DNA from: Engraulis encrasicolus
Lineage: Eukaryota; Chordata; Actinopteri; Clupeiformes; Engraulidae
Length of the DNA: 64,000 bases
Reading direction: 5' to 3'
Assembly: GCF_034702125.1 (NCBI RefSeq)
Contig: NC_085866.1
Location: 19,892,315 to 19,956,314 of the forward strand
The notes beneath the pieces are model-generated. The model searched no databases. It saw only the letters and a list, made by a program, of their open reading frames with translations, and was not told where the DNA came from. The translations under genes and the position numbers were made by a program. Shown here piece after piece: positions 47,660 through 62,216 of the stretch (within the stretch, counting starts at the first letter, position 1; every line of letters begins with the position of its first letter).

Positions 47660-50600
47660 ATGGAAAGCTTTTTACGTGGGCCCAATTCTACTCACCTTTT
47701 ATTGAAAGAGATACTTGAGTTGCGGGAGCATGCGGTAACCGAGGAGCAAGCGTGGGCCCTGTGTTATAAGTTGTGCACGCTCTTAGAAGGCTGCTGGAAT
47801 GGCAACGTGCACTCAAACGACACACCGAAAAACCCGTCTTTACCGGGCGAAGATGGCATTGTCATATCCAGCGATGGGGACGTTTGTTTTCAAGGTAGCT
47901 TTCAAAGTATTTTAGACATAAGATGCAACAATTAAGGAATGGGGTGTGTTGTGTAAAATCTTCTCTTTCTTTCTTAGGTGAATTTGTCTTCAGCAGCCAA
48001 AACAAGGTAGGTCTAAGCTTTGAAGACAATCATGATCTATTAACTCAATTAACATTAATGGAAGCCATGGGCATTTTTAACTTCAATGAAGGTTTTTGAG
48101 TTATGTATATATGCACCAACAGCTCCAGCATAATAAATGCATTGACTAAAATGCATTGATTGGCTAAAACAAAATAGGCCTACACCGACCTGTGAGGAAG
48201 ACTACAGCGAATGGGTTAACATTTCATAATTCATTCCTAAAAGTAGCCTATTCATGATTATACACACACGTCAAGTCGTGGAAAATTCCCTTTTGGTCTG
48301 GGAAAAATCATGGAATTTTGACTGAAATACCCTGAGCATGGTACTGTCCTGCAGCTGGGTGTTGCCCCCTTGCACCAGTTAGGCATAAATGCAATGTCAT
48401 TGTGTGCAGTATGCTGTGAACACTTGTGTGCTGTGTCGCAATGACAGTTGGAGTGTCCCAGTTGGGCTTTCACCTCACTTTCACTTGTCTGTTGTCCAAT
48501 TTCTCAGGTAGTGGCCCGACTTGGGCGCCTTATTTACCACTGTCTTGACTGGGGAATTGACGTTGACTCGGAGAGAGAGCTGAGCGATGCCCTTGCGCAC
48601 CTGTTGTGCCGGATGATGAAGATCCCTTGTTCTGGTGCAGTGCGCCGATCCATATGCACCCTCCATGAAGCCATTCAGGTAACTTCACATGTTACTTCAT
48701 GGAGTCAGAGCTGGACCGGGACCAGGAAAACACCCCGGGCAATTTTCCTGTATCTTGCTTATCTCTGTGCACTGTCTATAGCCTACTGTTTTGAAGATGG
48801 GCCAATGGCTCTGAACTGTTTGCCAGTCCTTAAGAAAAAACTACAAAAAATACAACAGTGTCGGCCCCTGGGGACTGCCTGCCCACCGGGAAAATGCCCT
48901 GTATTCCAGACAACCAGTCCAACCCTGAGTGGAGGGCAGTGATTGCAGTGATGGGCAACCTTCATTAGTTACTGTCCATGTGTGCCACATATTCCACCTA
49001 TTCTGGTTTTACCTGAGAAAGAAGCTGTAGTCCTTTTTGTTCCCCATGCTTCAAGAAAGCGCCCAGTTTCTCAGAGCTTAACTCTTAAGAAAAACATAAC
49101 CTAGATGAATGAGAGTCTTGTTGAGGATGGTGCATGATCATTGCATGTTCAATTGACTTTATATCTGTTGCCCCTGTGCAGACGTGTGCAGCTCGGGTGG
49201 GTGGTGAGGAGCAGGCAGCACATCACTATAAGGCTGTTATCGCATCACTCTTCTCGGAGGCCATTGAGCTCTACGACTGCATTCAAAGCATCAAGTCAAC
49301 TAGTAAGGTAAAGCTGAAAATGTGTGTGAGTGAGCGTAATCAGGGCTGTGTCCAAGGGGGTGGCAAGTATTGCCAAGCAGAGCATTTGGGATGATTATGA
49401 GGGCTCAGCATTGACATGCCCATTAACGATTTTTCTTGGTATTAGTATTACTTAATACCAACTTTTACTTGGTATTAGTATGAGAAGTATGATCCATAGC
49501 ATGACTGTACTTGTAGGGAAGCATTTCTAGCTACTCTGTCTACAACTACCTCTCTTGAAATGTAAATTGTACCTTTTTGTTTTCTTGAATCTTGATGCAA
49601 GGATGTTTATTTGTCTTATGCATAGAGACACTTCCGTGTCACATGTAATGAAATGAGTGATCGTTACACACCACTTACTAGAGACTACTATGCTTATTGC
49701 TTCTGCCTTTCATCTATTCCTGTTGAACTGCTGTCAACATCATTTGCAGGGTCTTCAGGTATTGTGTCAGTCAGACTCTTCAGGGTCTTGTCAGGATGAT
49801 CCAGACAAGGTAAGGTGAAGCTGAAACGTTTGTTGATTATTGATGCAAAGACGAATTATATTCTGATTTTGGGGGTATGTTTTTATTCACGTCTGGATTA
49901 ATGTCAACATGAGCAGGTTTTTGCATGGAGGCACGTGGTCCAGGAGCTACAGACAGGAGTGAACTTAAAACCATGTCAGACAACCGTTCCACCAAGACCT
50001 CACCGCACACCAGAAGAGCAGTTTCCATTTGAAAAACTGAACCAAGACATCAAATGCAAACGATACTCTCTTATCAAGGTGTGTGTGTACGTGTGTGTAC
50101 GTGTGTGTACGTGTGTGTGTACGTGTGTGTGTACGTGTGTGTGTACGTGTGTGTACATTTGTGGACATGCCCTGATGTCACTGGACATGGTGGTGGTTGC
50201 ATATGATGCAATGGCCTTGTTCTCTTCACAGTCTGAAGCAAGAGGAGGGCAGCCTTTGCAAAGGACAGAAGGGCATCATTGTCTTTTTGAAGCTATTAGA
50301 TCAAGACCAAAACTCAGACCTGTAAGTGTTTTGAATCTGCTGTGATGGCAAGGCTGCCAAAGTTGAGTGAATTTTTGCTTCTATTTCTACCTTTTTATAA
50401 AGTTGATCTGTGAGTTTCCTTCTTCAGAGAAAAAATACAAAGGTTCACCTTAAATTGCAATGAGTAGAACCCAGGTCACAGAATTTTGTACTCCTCACGG
50501 TTCACAAGGTCTTCAACATGCAACAAAAGAAGTCCAGTTGCCTACAACTTAACTCTTTCAACTTCCCACGACCTTCTTGTTTCTTAGGTTTCAGAGAGGA

Positions 50601-52331
50601 AACTCAGACCAAAGCCTGTGGAGGAGCCTTGCCTTCACGAACGACTGATGACTCAGATCCGCACCACTGACCCCAAGCTACTTTTTTCATTGAGCAAGAG
50701 GCGTGTTGCTCAGAGTATGCCTGTCTTGTGTTTACTGCCATCATTAACCATCATCTTTGTGCGTTAGCCTACTGAACAATGGGCTAATTGTATTTAATAT
50801 GTGGTTGTTTTTTTTAGGAAAGGTGGATTTCCGGCAGGTTTCTTCACACAGCATCAAAACATTGGTGACGAATCTTTTTTTTTAGCACTTTTCTATTTAT
50901 GTGGAAATGTGTGATGACATTTAGTTATGCCATTGTAAATGTTAACATCGTCTCTTCAGGATTGTCAGGTCGGAACTCCACATGCATTGCCCCTCAGCTC
51001 AACAGGTAATGTGTTGCAATGGTGTTAGCCTGTCCGACCTTCCATAGTTGGAATACACACAAGTTGTTGCAATCATACATGGGTGTTTTTTGGCAATCTC
51101 ACCTTAACTTAATTCTCCACCTAACCTTGCCCATGTACCGTCCTTGCACCTTTTCAGCGATTAAATGCTCCAAGGAGCCCATCTCATGGGTCCAAATTTC
51201 ATCCAGCCACAGAGTCGAAGGAAGGAAGCGACGTATCCAGTCTTTCGGAAGTTACTCGGCGATCAAGCATTCTGTAACTGGCCTAACTCATTTCTTACTT
51301 CCTTACTTATTCTTTTTTTCAATTCCTTACTCAGAGCCAGTCACAATGTTCCAACAAATACTCATGTACTCCTTCACATCTATAGAGGAAGGGCTGCGAT
51401 GTCGCCAACGTTGGTGTAACTATTAAGATGGTCATGATGAAGGCGCATCAGGCAAAGATGTCGTCCAGCAAATGGCAGGTGAGAAACTTAAATCGGCCCA
51501 TGCTTCCAAGCACGCTAATATTAAAGTTGTCGGTCATCACTGTGGTCACTGTTTTGTGGCTTTCCCTAACTCACAGGTGTGCTCCTGTTGCTTTAAGCAG
51601 AGTCATTTCTTCACCTGGCACAACAGCTGCTCAAGATGCTATAGGTGAAAATCCACTCAAACTCTACTGCAGTCTTCTGCATTCAATGTATTTGTTGTTC
51701 ACTCATACAGTATTATGTCACTTGTTTATATTGCTTATCTCCTGGTAGTACTATATTATGCAATGGTACAAATATTGTTGTGGTGTTTTTTGCTTTGTTG
51801 CTTTTTTTTCTCTCGCCATAACACCTTGGTAATGCAATTGGTTGTTTGAATGGACAATTGCCATTCTTGTAAGTCTTGACTTGCAATGGTCATATTGTGG
51901 TTTCCACTGTCTGTCATTATTTTTTTTCCCCTGTTCAGGGTGGTGTGTCCTCACTGCTGTGTAAAGGTGAGGATGTTTTGAAAAATATAATCTCTAATTG
52001 CATGTCTACATCCCACCATTTATTTACCTAGCCTGTTCTTTATTGCAATCTCTTAGATGCAAGTGCCTAACAAATGGTGCATGGAGCTGCCCATATCATT
52101 CTTCCGCCTGATCGTGCTGAGAGCTGGTGGAGACCACAGCCATTTCTGGAAGGAGCGTCTGTCATGGGACTATACAAAGTGAGTTGTGCAATCCTGCGTT
52201 CAAATACATTCAGTCTCTGTCTTGCTGTCTGCCCATCATTCGACTAGACACTGTAGCATCTTGTCTTTTTTACTAGTCTAACCTGAAACATACATGTTGG
52301 GTATACGTTTCCATGTGTAGGCAACTTTGCT

Positions 52332-52389
<58 letters not shown>

Positions 52390-53206
52390 ACATGCTCTCA
52401 GATATGTCATGCGCTCAGATCTCAGGACACTCCTGGTTGAATTATAGCATAAAGTGGTATAACAACTAGCATGGTTCTGATGGCAACCTAACATGTCTTT
52501 TGTAGATTACTGTGGGCTGATCATGGGTACATTCCATTAACCAAACTCTCATTTTCGACTTATGCTTGTCTGCCTCCGTGGAGAAAACTATACATTTTCC
52601 CCGCTGTCAGCCTAGCCACACAATAAAAATAGCCACACAATAACCTCTGGGGGACTGTTCCTCATTCAACATCCCAATTGCAAATGAATTGTACTTCTGC
52701 GAGATATTTTCTCAGACTTCTGTCGTCAATGTCATCTTCCACCCACTGTCGTCAATGATGTCTTGCGGGGGGGCGCTCTAAGCCCCCCACATTTGGGCTT
52801 GCATGCCCACCCACGGGGACACCGGTTTGAGCCCGGCCAGGGTAATTTCCCAATCCTCCCCTGTCTCTGTCCCATTCGCTTCCTGTCACCATCTTCGACT
52901 GTCCTGTCAAATAAAGGCATAAAAGCCCCTAAAAAAGTCATCATGAGTCCTCAAGCACAAGGGGGACGGGAGTTAGGATAATGGGAAGAACCCCCTGTAG
53001 TGTTGAATTCCTCTCCTCTGTGCATGCTTTAAAGGGTCCCCATGGTTCTGGAGCCACAGGTCGTTGGTTCCTGTTGTCAGCAGCACAGCCTGGCCATGAG
53101 GGGCTGGCACTGCCAGGACATCTGCACAGAGTGCCAGGCCATTCTGGAGAAAGCCTGCCACTCAAGCTCTCCTCAGAGTCATGCCACAGGGAGCCTAGAG
53201 ATTTGA
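47660..53206 (+). CDS. Spire-family actin nucleation factor (short, third-type paralog)
   Basis: Sixteen exons: 47660-47894, 47978-48006, 48508-48678, 49182-49307, 49750-49809, 49917-50078, 50232-50321, 50588-50714, 50818-50864, 50960-51005, 51158-51273, 51386-51478, 51577-51644, 51939-51966, 52057-52178, 53035-53206. They join in frame to 563 residues, against about 710-760 for vertebrate Spire proteins. Spire proteins nucleate actin filaments with tandem WH2 motifs, pair with formins through the KIND domain and reach vesicles by a FYVE-type domain. Seen: KIND at about 8-200 (LLLKEILELREHAVTEEQAW, LGRLIYHCLDWGID); WH2-like motifs FEKLNQDIKCKRYSL, LFEAIRSRPKLRPV and LHERLMTQIRTTDPKL; and a zinc domain at about 435-525 with four Cys pairs (CSCC, CSRC, CPHC, CTEC). 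The Spire-box region (exons 11-12) is weakly conserved and those exon borders are the least certain. Confidence 0.85.
48370..48480. repeat. Second copy of the 33521-33655 repeat
   Basis: GGCATAAATGCAAT.TC.TTGTGTGCAG, CACTTGTGTGCTGTG, AATGACAGTTGGAGT and GGGCTTTCAC occur in the same order as in 33521-33655. This copy stops about 25 bp before the Spire exon 3 acceptor (48507). Confidence 0.7.
50079..50157. repeat. (GTGTGTAC)n-type microsatellite at a splice donor
   Basis: GTGTGTAC units of 8-10 bp follow the Spire exon 6 end directly. The donor reads AAG|GTGTGTGTAC, so the first repeat unit supplies the 5' splice site. Confidence 0.9.
52336..52387. repeat. (GT)n microsatellite
   Basis: About 26 GT units in the last Spire intron. 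Confidence 0.95.
52760..52940 (+). mobile_element. tRNA-derived SINE, plus orientation
   Basis: A degenerate box B GGTTTGAGCCC lies at 52824-52834. It is followed by a pyrimidine-rich body and a tail GTCAAATAAAGGCATAAAAGCCCCTAAAAAA (52905-52935). Body and tail resemble the minus-strand SINE at 13085-13250. It lies 95 bp before the last Spire exon. Confidence 0.65.
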
Positions 53207-53397
53207 TGGTGGTGATAGTTATGCAACTCTTTCAGAATGTTGATGTTCTATTTATTTTTTATGTTGTGTTTTATGTTGTGTACAAATGTACAGTGTTTTT
53301 TTTCCGTTTCAAAATGTGAGCTTCTTATACTGTATGTTTTGATGTTGTCATTAGTTTTTGTTTGTATATTTATTTTACTGACTAACTAATTGCAACT

Positions 53398-53403
53398 AAT
53401 AAA
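53398..53403 (+). terminator. Spire gene polyadenylation signal
   Basis: AATAAA about 190 bp after the Spire stop codon (53204-53206). It is the first consensus signal downstream. Confidence 0.7.
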
Positions 53404-53962
53404 ATATGGTTTTCTATTTTAAACCTTGTGTTGATTCGATTTTGTTTTTGCATGTTTACTTCTGGGGTGGTTCTCTTGTATGTAGAATAGAATGCCTTTT
53501 CATTCTCACAATTTACACAATAGGTATGACCAACTCCCTTCCGTGTATGCATTTAGTGGGATATATTCAACACTGGGATGTGTATATAATCTCTCCACTT
53601 GTTAGGGTGGATTGGATAGAGTATTGTAAACGACGACAATAGATGCAGATGCCAAAGCTCTTGTAGCTCCATTGCAGTGGTTTTTAAAGTGGGGGCAGGG
53701 GGCCGCGAGGGAGTGCCAGGGGTGCTGTGGTTGGTTGGCAGGAAAAGGTATAGCAAAAACAAAAATTGAATAACTAATGTACACCAAAATAAAGCAAACA
53801 ATATTTGCATCATAATCCGTTGAACCTTTAAACATTTCTACTATAATTGTAATTTATTTTTTTATATACCTGTGGGTCACTGACTCACAGACCTAGACAA
53901 TGGTTGTGAAAGGGGATGCACAAAAAAAATGGTGTCACGAACCATGTAAGGAGGGCCTTTGC

Positions 53963-54240
53963 TGGAATCTACAAACCCCAACTCCATAGAAGTTGGGACA
54001 CAAGGTAAATTGTGAATAATTACAAAACACTGCCATTTTCAAAACGTCTGATTCTGACATTAGATGGAGAACGGCACAAAGAAAACATATCAGCCATCAA
54101 AACTGACCAAAATTATTATTTTGGGGGATATTCATGGATATGTAAACACAACACGTCTCAAAACATTTGGGACGGGGACAATGAAAGGAAGCAAAGTTCA
54201 AGGAAGACTGAAAACAAAAAACACTAAACATTTAAGTACA
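53963..54240. mobile_element. Nonautonomous DNA element (GTTGGGAC family)
   Basis: It starts ACAAACCCCAACTCCATAGAAGTTGGGACAC and carries ACGTCTCAAAACATTTGGGACGGGG near the other end. The two ends share the AA(G/C)TTGGGAC-like core in direct orientation. This matches the layout of a very common fish repeat; boundaries are approximate. Confidence 0.5.
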
Positions 54241-56230
54241 TTAACTGATGAGATGATAGTATATAAAAAAACAGTGTTAATACATTGGACATGATTTCAC
54301 TAGCTTAAATGATGGGTGTATTCCTTGTCATGTTTTGTAATGTTTTCCTTTCTGTAGTGCTTACAGCGTGACAGGTCTTGACCAAAAAGCCCGCCATTTT
54401 ATCACCTGCTGGTCCTTATGATGGAGTTAAACTGTTAAAACATAGATAATGCAATTTGTCCTTACTATGTGGCAGTAATTGAAGATCTCCCTTCAAAACA
54501 TAATGCATGAGTGGCTGTTCATGCTGTTTAAAATCCATTTATATAATTCAACACTGTATTTAGTAGTTTTAGTATTTAGTAAGTAGTTTTTATTTTAAGT
54601 CAACCTGCAGGTTTTCTGTTATGTGAACTACAAAATTACTTCATAAATGGCCACTAGAGAGCAGCAGAGGATATATTGTATAAACTGTAGAGTGGTGAAT
54701 ATTTCTCCGCATTTATCATTATAGAGGGGGTCTGTTTTTATATTGAGCAATCCCAATATAATCTAGTTTATTGGTCTCCATGTCCCTTGATGATGTTGAT
54801 CTTTCAGACAGACAAGTCACAGAACTAAAGGTTCTGGCTTTGTGGTCGTAGTCAACATTAGAGGGTGATTAGGCCTACTTCAGAGTGACTTGAGGGGCTA
54901 TCCCAGGTGAGAGGAAGACTCCCTTCCCCTCTCAACATCAGCTTCCTCAAGGGAAAAACTCTTACAGTAGGCAAATGATAGCCAACTTCTCATGTTTGCC
55001 GTTTTTCAACGTCAGCAAACTACATCATGCTTCACATAGGCTATTTCAATTTATACAGGGCGACGATACACACTTTAATCATATATTTAAACCTAAATAG
55101 TTCAATTAAGGGATGACCTATTGATGGCCCAATTCCGACAGAAAACTGATTAGGGAAAGATAATTAGTGAAGGGATAGTCTACATTTTAGCATGTAGCCT
55201 ATGCCCCATCACACTGTGAAGTAGGCTAAAACAAATTAAGTTGGACAGTGTGTTTTCCAATGCAATGTTTGCATCTCTACACTCCGCTTCTTCTTCACAT
55301 TTTCCTGGAAGCTTGACAGGGCCATCAATCGTAAATCAACCACGAGTCGGACAGCCCATTCAAATGCATTGGACACGGAAGTGTGGCCCAACCACGACAA
55401 ACAGGGCTTTATCGTGACGGCACCACTACCAATAGATTATCTTCATTTCGTTAACACATGACGCATCTCGTGCGATAGGACTCAGCTGTGTCACATCCAC
55501 AGAGCTTCAATTGAATTGGGGAGGAGGCAAGGGCGGCTCTTAGGTGAGGGTGCTGCTGCCCAACTACAGCTAGTTCACAAAAAAATATTTTTCTCAATCA
55601 GAAAATAATGTTTTTCTTTAGTAGGCCTACAGGATGAAGGAAAATCTAATGGAAACACACAAAAGAAGTTTAAAAAAAGACTACCTGTTAATTTAATTTA
55701 CATTGTTGTAATGTTACAATACGCCTATGTTGACACCTTTGGAGGTACAAATTCATTATGTGTGTGAAGGCTTAAAATGGGTTAAGCTATGACATCATTA
55801 GGCCATTACTCCAAATCATGATCAAGGGTCAATCAGTAACCTAGGCCTTGTCATGACTGACAGTGCTGCCATCCAAAGTCCACTTTCCCTGCCACAGCCT
55901 ACTGAACACGGAAGTTGCTCTGGGGACACGTTTCTCTGGGATTGTGTTGTTGTTTTTTTAGAGCAAAGCCTTGGATTTCGCTTTGAAACATCAAATGCTC
56001 AGGTGAATATACAGTATGTTCCTTTTCCTGATTAAATATTGCGGAAATTAATCACAATTTTGCTAAGAACTGCTGTTCTGACCATTGCTTGTTAAGACAT
56101 TTTACTAGGACCATGTGTGCCAAATGGGCTAAAAGCAGGATCTTTTTTGTTTGTTCAACATTACATCTATTTTTCTATACCCTCTTGGCTGTAGTAAATT
56201 GAAGAGTTTGTTGCTGTCTCATATGGTCAC

Positions 56231-56352
<122 letters not shown>

Positions 56353-56418
56353 GTGCTACCTACAGGCTTTATGGGTTGGACAGGTCAGACATGGACCTCT
56401 ACCCTCCCTATTCTTTGA

Positions 56419-59405
<2,987 letters not shown>

Positions 59406-59420
59406 TGATGACCTCCCTGA

Positions 59421-59474
59421 AATAAAGAGACAGAATGTTCCAGTTACACATCAATGTCAGTCAAGATCAATAAA
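59421..59474 (+). terminator. dnajc22: dnajc22 polyadenylation signals
   Basis: AATAAA at 59421-59426, only 16 bp after the stop codon, and again at 59469-59474. The second gives a more usual 3'UTR length. Confidence 0.65.
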
Positions 59475-59489
59475 ATTGAACAGAGAACT

Positions 59490-60210
59490 TTCAATTGCCA
59501 TGAACTAAGTTATGTCTACAGCCACTAAGGGATGGTTATTTATCTTGTTATGGGTGTACTCAAGTGAGCCAAGGATGCTCTCCCCAAGGCAAATGAGGAC
59601 ATCAGTGTGATTTATCCTTTAACGCCACCTTGTGGTAGAAAGCAGGAACTGGGGAACAATTGGAATTCAGCCTATTGAATTTATAGATATTTTTGAATGT
59701 AAAAGATGCTGGCTATCCCATGCACATGCACATGCAAGCCAGAGAGAGTAGTCTATTTATTGAGTTAATTGCTGGGGGAAATTGTTTAACTATTACGTTA
59801 GTAGCCTAGAAAATGTTTGCCTGTTTGAGTTTCACTCAGCCTGCACCTTGGCACCTGTTGACAGCCTGCATATGACACAGGTCTAAGCTTTTGCAATATT
59901 CGTTATGGTGTGGTCGATTCCATACATTTAAATTAATTAATAGAGTCATGCATTGCAATGATTTCCTTTGCAGGAATTGTGTGCATCATTAGGTTGTGTC
60001 ATATTACTCAGCTGCTGTTCTTTTGCTCATTGGACGCTCTGTGGGAGCAGCTTCATTTGCTGGTCAAGTCAGCTGTATGTTTTTGGGTAGACAATCCCTG
60101 GACCCTGGCAACAACTTTGACAAGAAATCGATGATTTCGGTAATCGTCGTGGATCAAGGATTTCGTTGTAGGGTTATTCGGGCCTGTATCCCGGCATGGG
60201 CCCGGAAGTT
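59490..60210. other. dnajc22 to ikzf4 intergenic region
   Basis: No conserved coding sequence or recognisable repeat. The reading frame from about 59996 has no family resemblance. The ikzf4 promoter probably lies at the right end of this stretch. Confidence 0.5.
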
Positions 60211-60212
60211 GT

Positions 60213-60311
60213 TTGGGATTTCAGGTAAAAGATCCCGGAGATGCTGCCTTCGCTAGAGAAAACAAACAGAGAACCAGCGAAATAAACACGTCCACCCTAG
60301 TCTACCGCCAG
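60213..60311 (+). other. ikzf4: Candidate noncoding first exon of ikzf4
   Basis: A strong donor CGCCAG|GTAAGAT lies at 60311/60312, about 1.4 kb upstream of the first coding exon. No credible start codon occurs before it. The 5' edge is a guess. Confidence 0.4.
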
Positions 60312-61737
60312 GTAAGATACTATACAAAGAAATCGTACGCAATCATATTCCTTCATCAAAATGTCACCGATGTAAATCACAGTAGTCTCTTTGGAAGACT
60401 TTAGCGAGCTAGATGGCATCTGTCGAGTGCTGGGTACCATAGCAACGCCAAAGGCTCGTACGAAACATTATTCCTGTTTAGTTTGACATGTCTGTGCGAT
60501 GACATGGGGGCCAATCACTCATCGACAGTTCGTTCATTTCGTTTGTAAGGTTATCTTGTTTCTTATGTTGGATATAAGAGTCCCTGCATTGGTGTCTTAG
60601 ACCAACCTGTCACGTTTTGTTAGCGAGTTAGCAATCATAGCTAACTCGCCCTCATAGCCCAGCAGACAGATGCATCTGCGTGTTATGACAATCCTTCCAG
60701 CTTAATCTTATAAAGTTATTTAGACAACCTGAACTTACACCGTCGGTTTGTCGGTAATGTAATGCCAATCGGGCGACGGGGTGTCCATCACTACTAATAT
60801 TGTTTGGTTATAGACCGGTTTTGGCCAGATTAGTCTGTCCAATTAAAATGATAACCTCTGACAGACATGTAGATAGATGGAGGCGCGAGCCTGTTGCTTC
60901 CACGAGAGTGCCATTGTCATTTTCTCCAGGCTGCCCACCCACGTATTCACCTTCAATCAGTATTTCCACATTCTCCTCGAACAAAGGCAACAAGCAGACT
61001 GCCTCCATAGCAGATTCACAAATTAAGGCAGCTATTTAACCTTTCATCATCACTCATGAACATCTTACTGTCTTGTCCATTTATTTGTTTGGCTTGTCCC
61101 TCAAACATAACTATCTAATATCTGTTGCCTGGGCAAGGTATGACTTTTCTTTGGGGAAAGTGACTCCTGCCCTTATTGATTTATTAACAATCTCCAGTTT
61201 GTTTTATGATAAGTCATTGCTTTTTAAATTATTATTATTGTTATTTTTACAATTTGCCATATTTGCACTGGAGCCAAAAAACTAGGTGAAGTGCCTTCTG
61301 CCTACAGTTTATTTCACCAAATAGGCCTATGAATAGCATTTTGTTCTGAGTCAAGTTGTGAAACTTGGGGAGAGCCTGGTAACAGTGCTTTGCTGTCAAA
61401 GAAGTTTAGGAGAACTGGGAGGGGACACTCCGTCTGCCTGTCTCTCTCACCTATAAGTTTCTTTCTTAGTTGATTGTCGGCAAGCCTTCTTGCTTATTTA
61501 ATGTGAGTCAGTGCATCGAGACAGATTGTCATCAGAGCAGGTGTAAAATTCTTGTGCAAAAGAGGTGAGAAGTTGTTTATAATTGAATTACGTATGCCAT
61601 CTGTGTAAAGTGATGCACTTGTCAGCCATATAAAGGAATTGACTGGACAAGAAGTTATGTTTTTCGAATGAATGATTTATGATCAATCTGAGCCTTTTTC
61701 TGTTTTGTTTTGTTGACAGTTAGCTGGTGCAGTGATA

Positions 61738-62216
61738 ATGAATGCTGAAGACTGTAATGGACGCTCTTACATGTCAGGTAAGCAGTGAAGAGTACAGGAC
61801 GATTGAACTTACTGCAATTATTTAACAACAACAAAACAAGTGTGTGAAAAGTGTTTGTCGTGAGAACTGAAGTGGGGACCCGTTTTTGTGTCAAGTCAAG
61901 TTTATTTATATAGTGTATTTCATACAAAGGTAACTGAATGTGCTTTACACAAATAAAAGTGTGTGTGTGTCTGTGTGGTTCTGTATGCATGTATGTATGT
62001 ATTTGTGTGTTTGTGTGGTCCTGTATGTGTGTGTTTGTGTGGTTCTGTATGTGTGTATTTGTGTGGTTCTGTATGTGTGTGTTTGTCTGTGTGTCTGTCT
62101 TGGTACCGCAGGCAGTGGAGACTCGTCAACGGAGCGTGAGTTTTTCGCGGGGCTGAGGGGACCCGCCGTGAGCACGCCCAACAGCCAGCACTCCTCTCCC
62201 AGCCGCTCCCTCAGTG
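61738..62216 (+). CDS. ikzf4: Ikaros-family zinc finger 4 (Eos), N-terminal exons, gene continues past the window
   Basis: Two coding exons are present: 61738-61777 (acceptor AG 61718-61719) and 62112-62216 (acceptor AG 62110-62111), both ending in phase 1. They encode 48 residues plus one base: MNAEDCNGRSYMSG, then SGDSSTEREFFAG, then VSTPNSQHSSPSRSLS. The last segment is the conserved N-terminal block of mammalian IKZF4 and is weaker in IKZF2. IKZF4 is a transcriptional regulator of regulatory T cells that binds DNA with N-terminal C2H2 fingers and dimerises with C-terminal ones; none of those exons are in the window. The next exon is expected to start with two bases completing Ala and to encode NSIKVE-like sequence. 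Assignment rests on 16-25 conserved residues, so another Ikaros paralog is possible. Confidence 0.75.
61885..61955. repeat. Fish retroposon tail fragment
   Basis: GTCAAGTTTATTTATATAGTG followed by TAACTGAATGTGCTTTACAC is a very common retroposon-derived segment in fish. It is in ikzf4 intron and is followed by a degenerate TG-rich minisatellite. Confidence 0.55.
61957..62100. repeat. TG-rich minisatellite before ikzf4 exon
   Basis: GTTCTGTATGTGTGTGTTTGTGTG-like units of about 24-26 bp are repeated at least three times. They end about 10 bp before the acceptor of the second ikzf4 coding exon (62110-62111). Confidence 0.8.

Noticed and set aside
51158..51290. Alternative frame of Spire exon 11 reading LNAPRSPSHGSKFHPATESK
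   Set aside because: It looks protein-like but ends in a stop, and its phase does not match the previous exon end at 51005. The chosen frame splices cleanly to 51386. Some doubt remains.
59996..60404. A possible small gene between dnajc22 and ikzf4
   Set aside because: No recognisable domain; part of the stretch coincides with the likely noncoding first exon of ikzf4.
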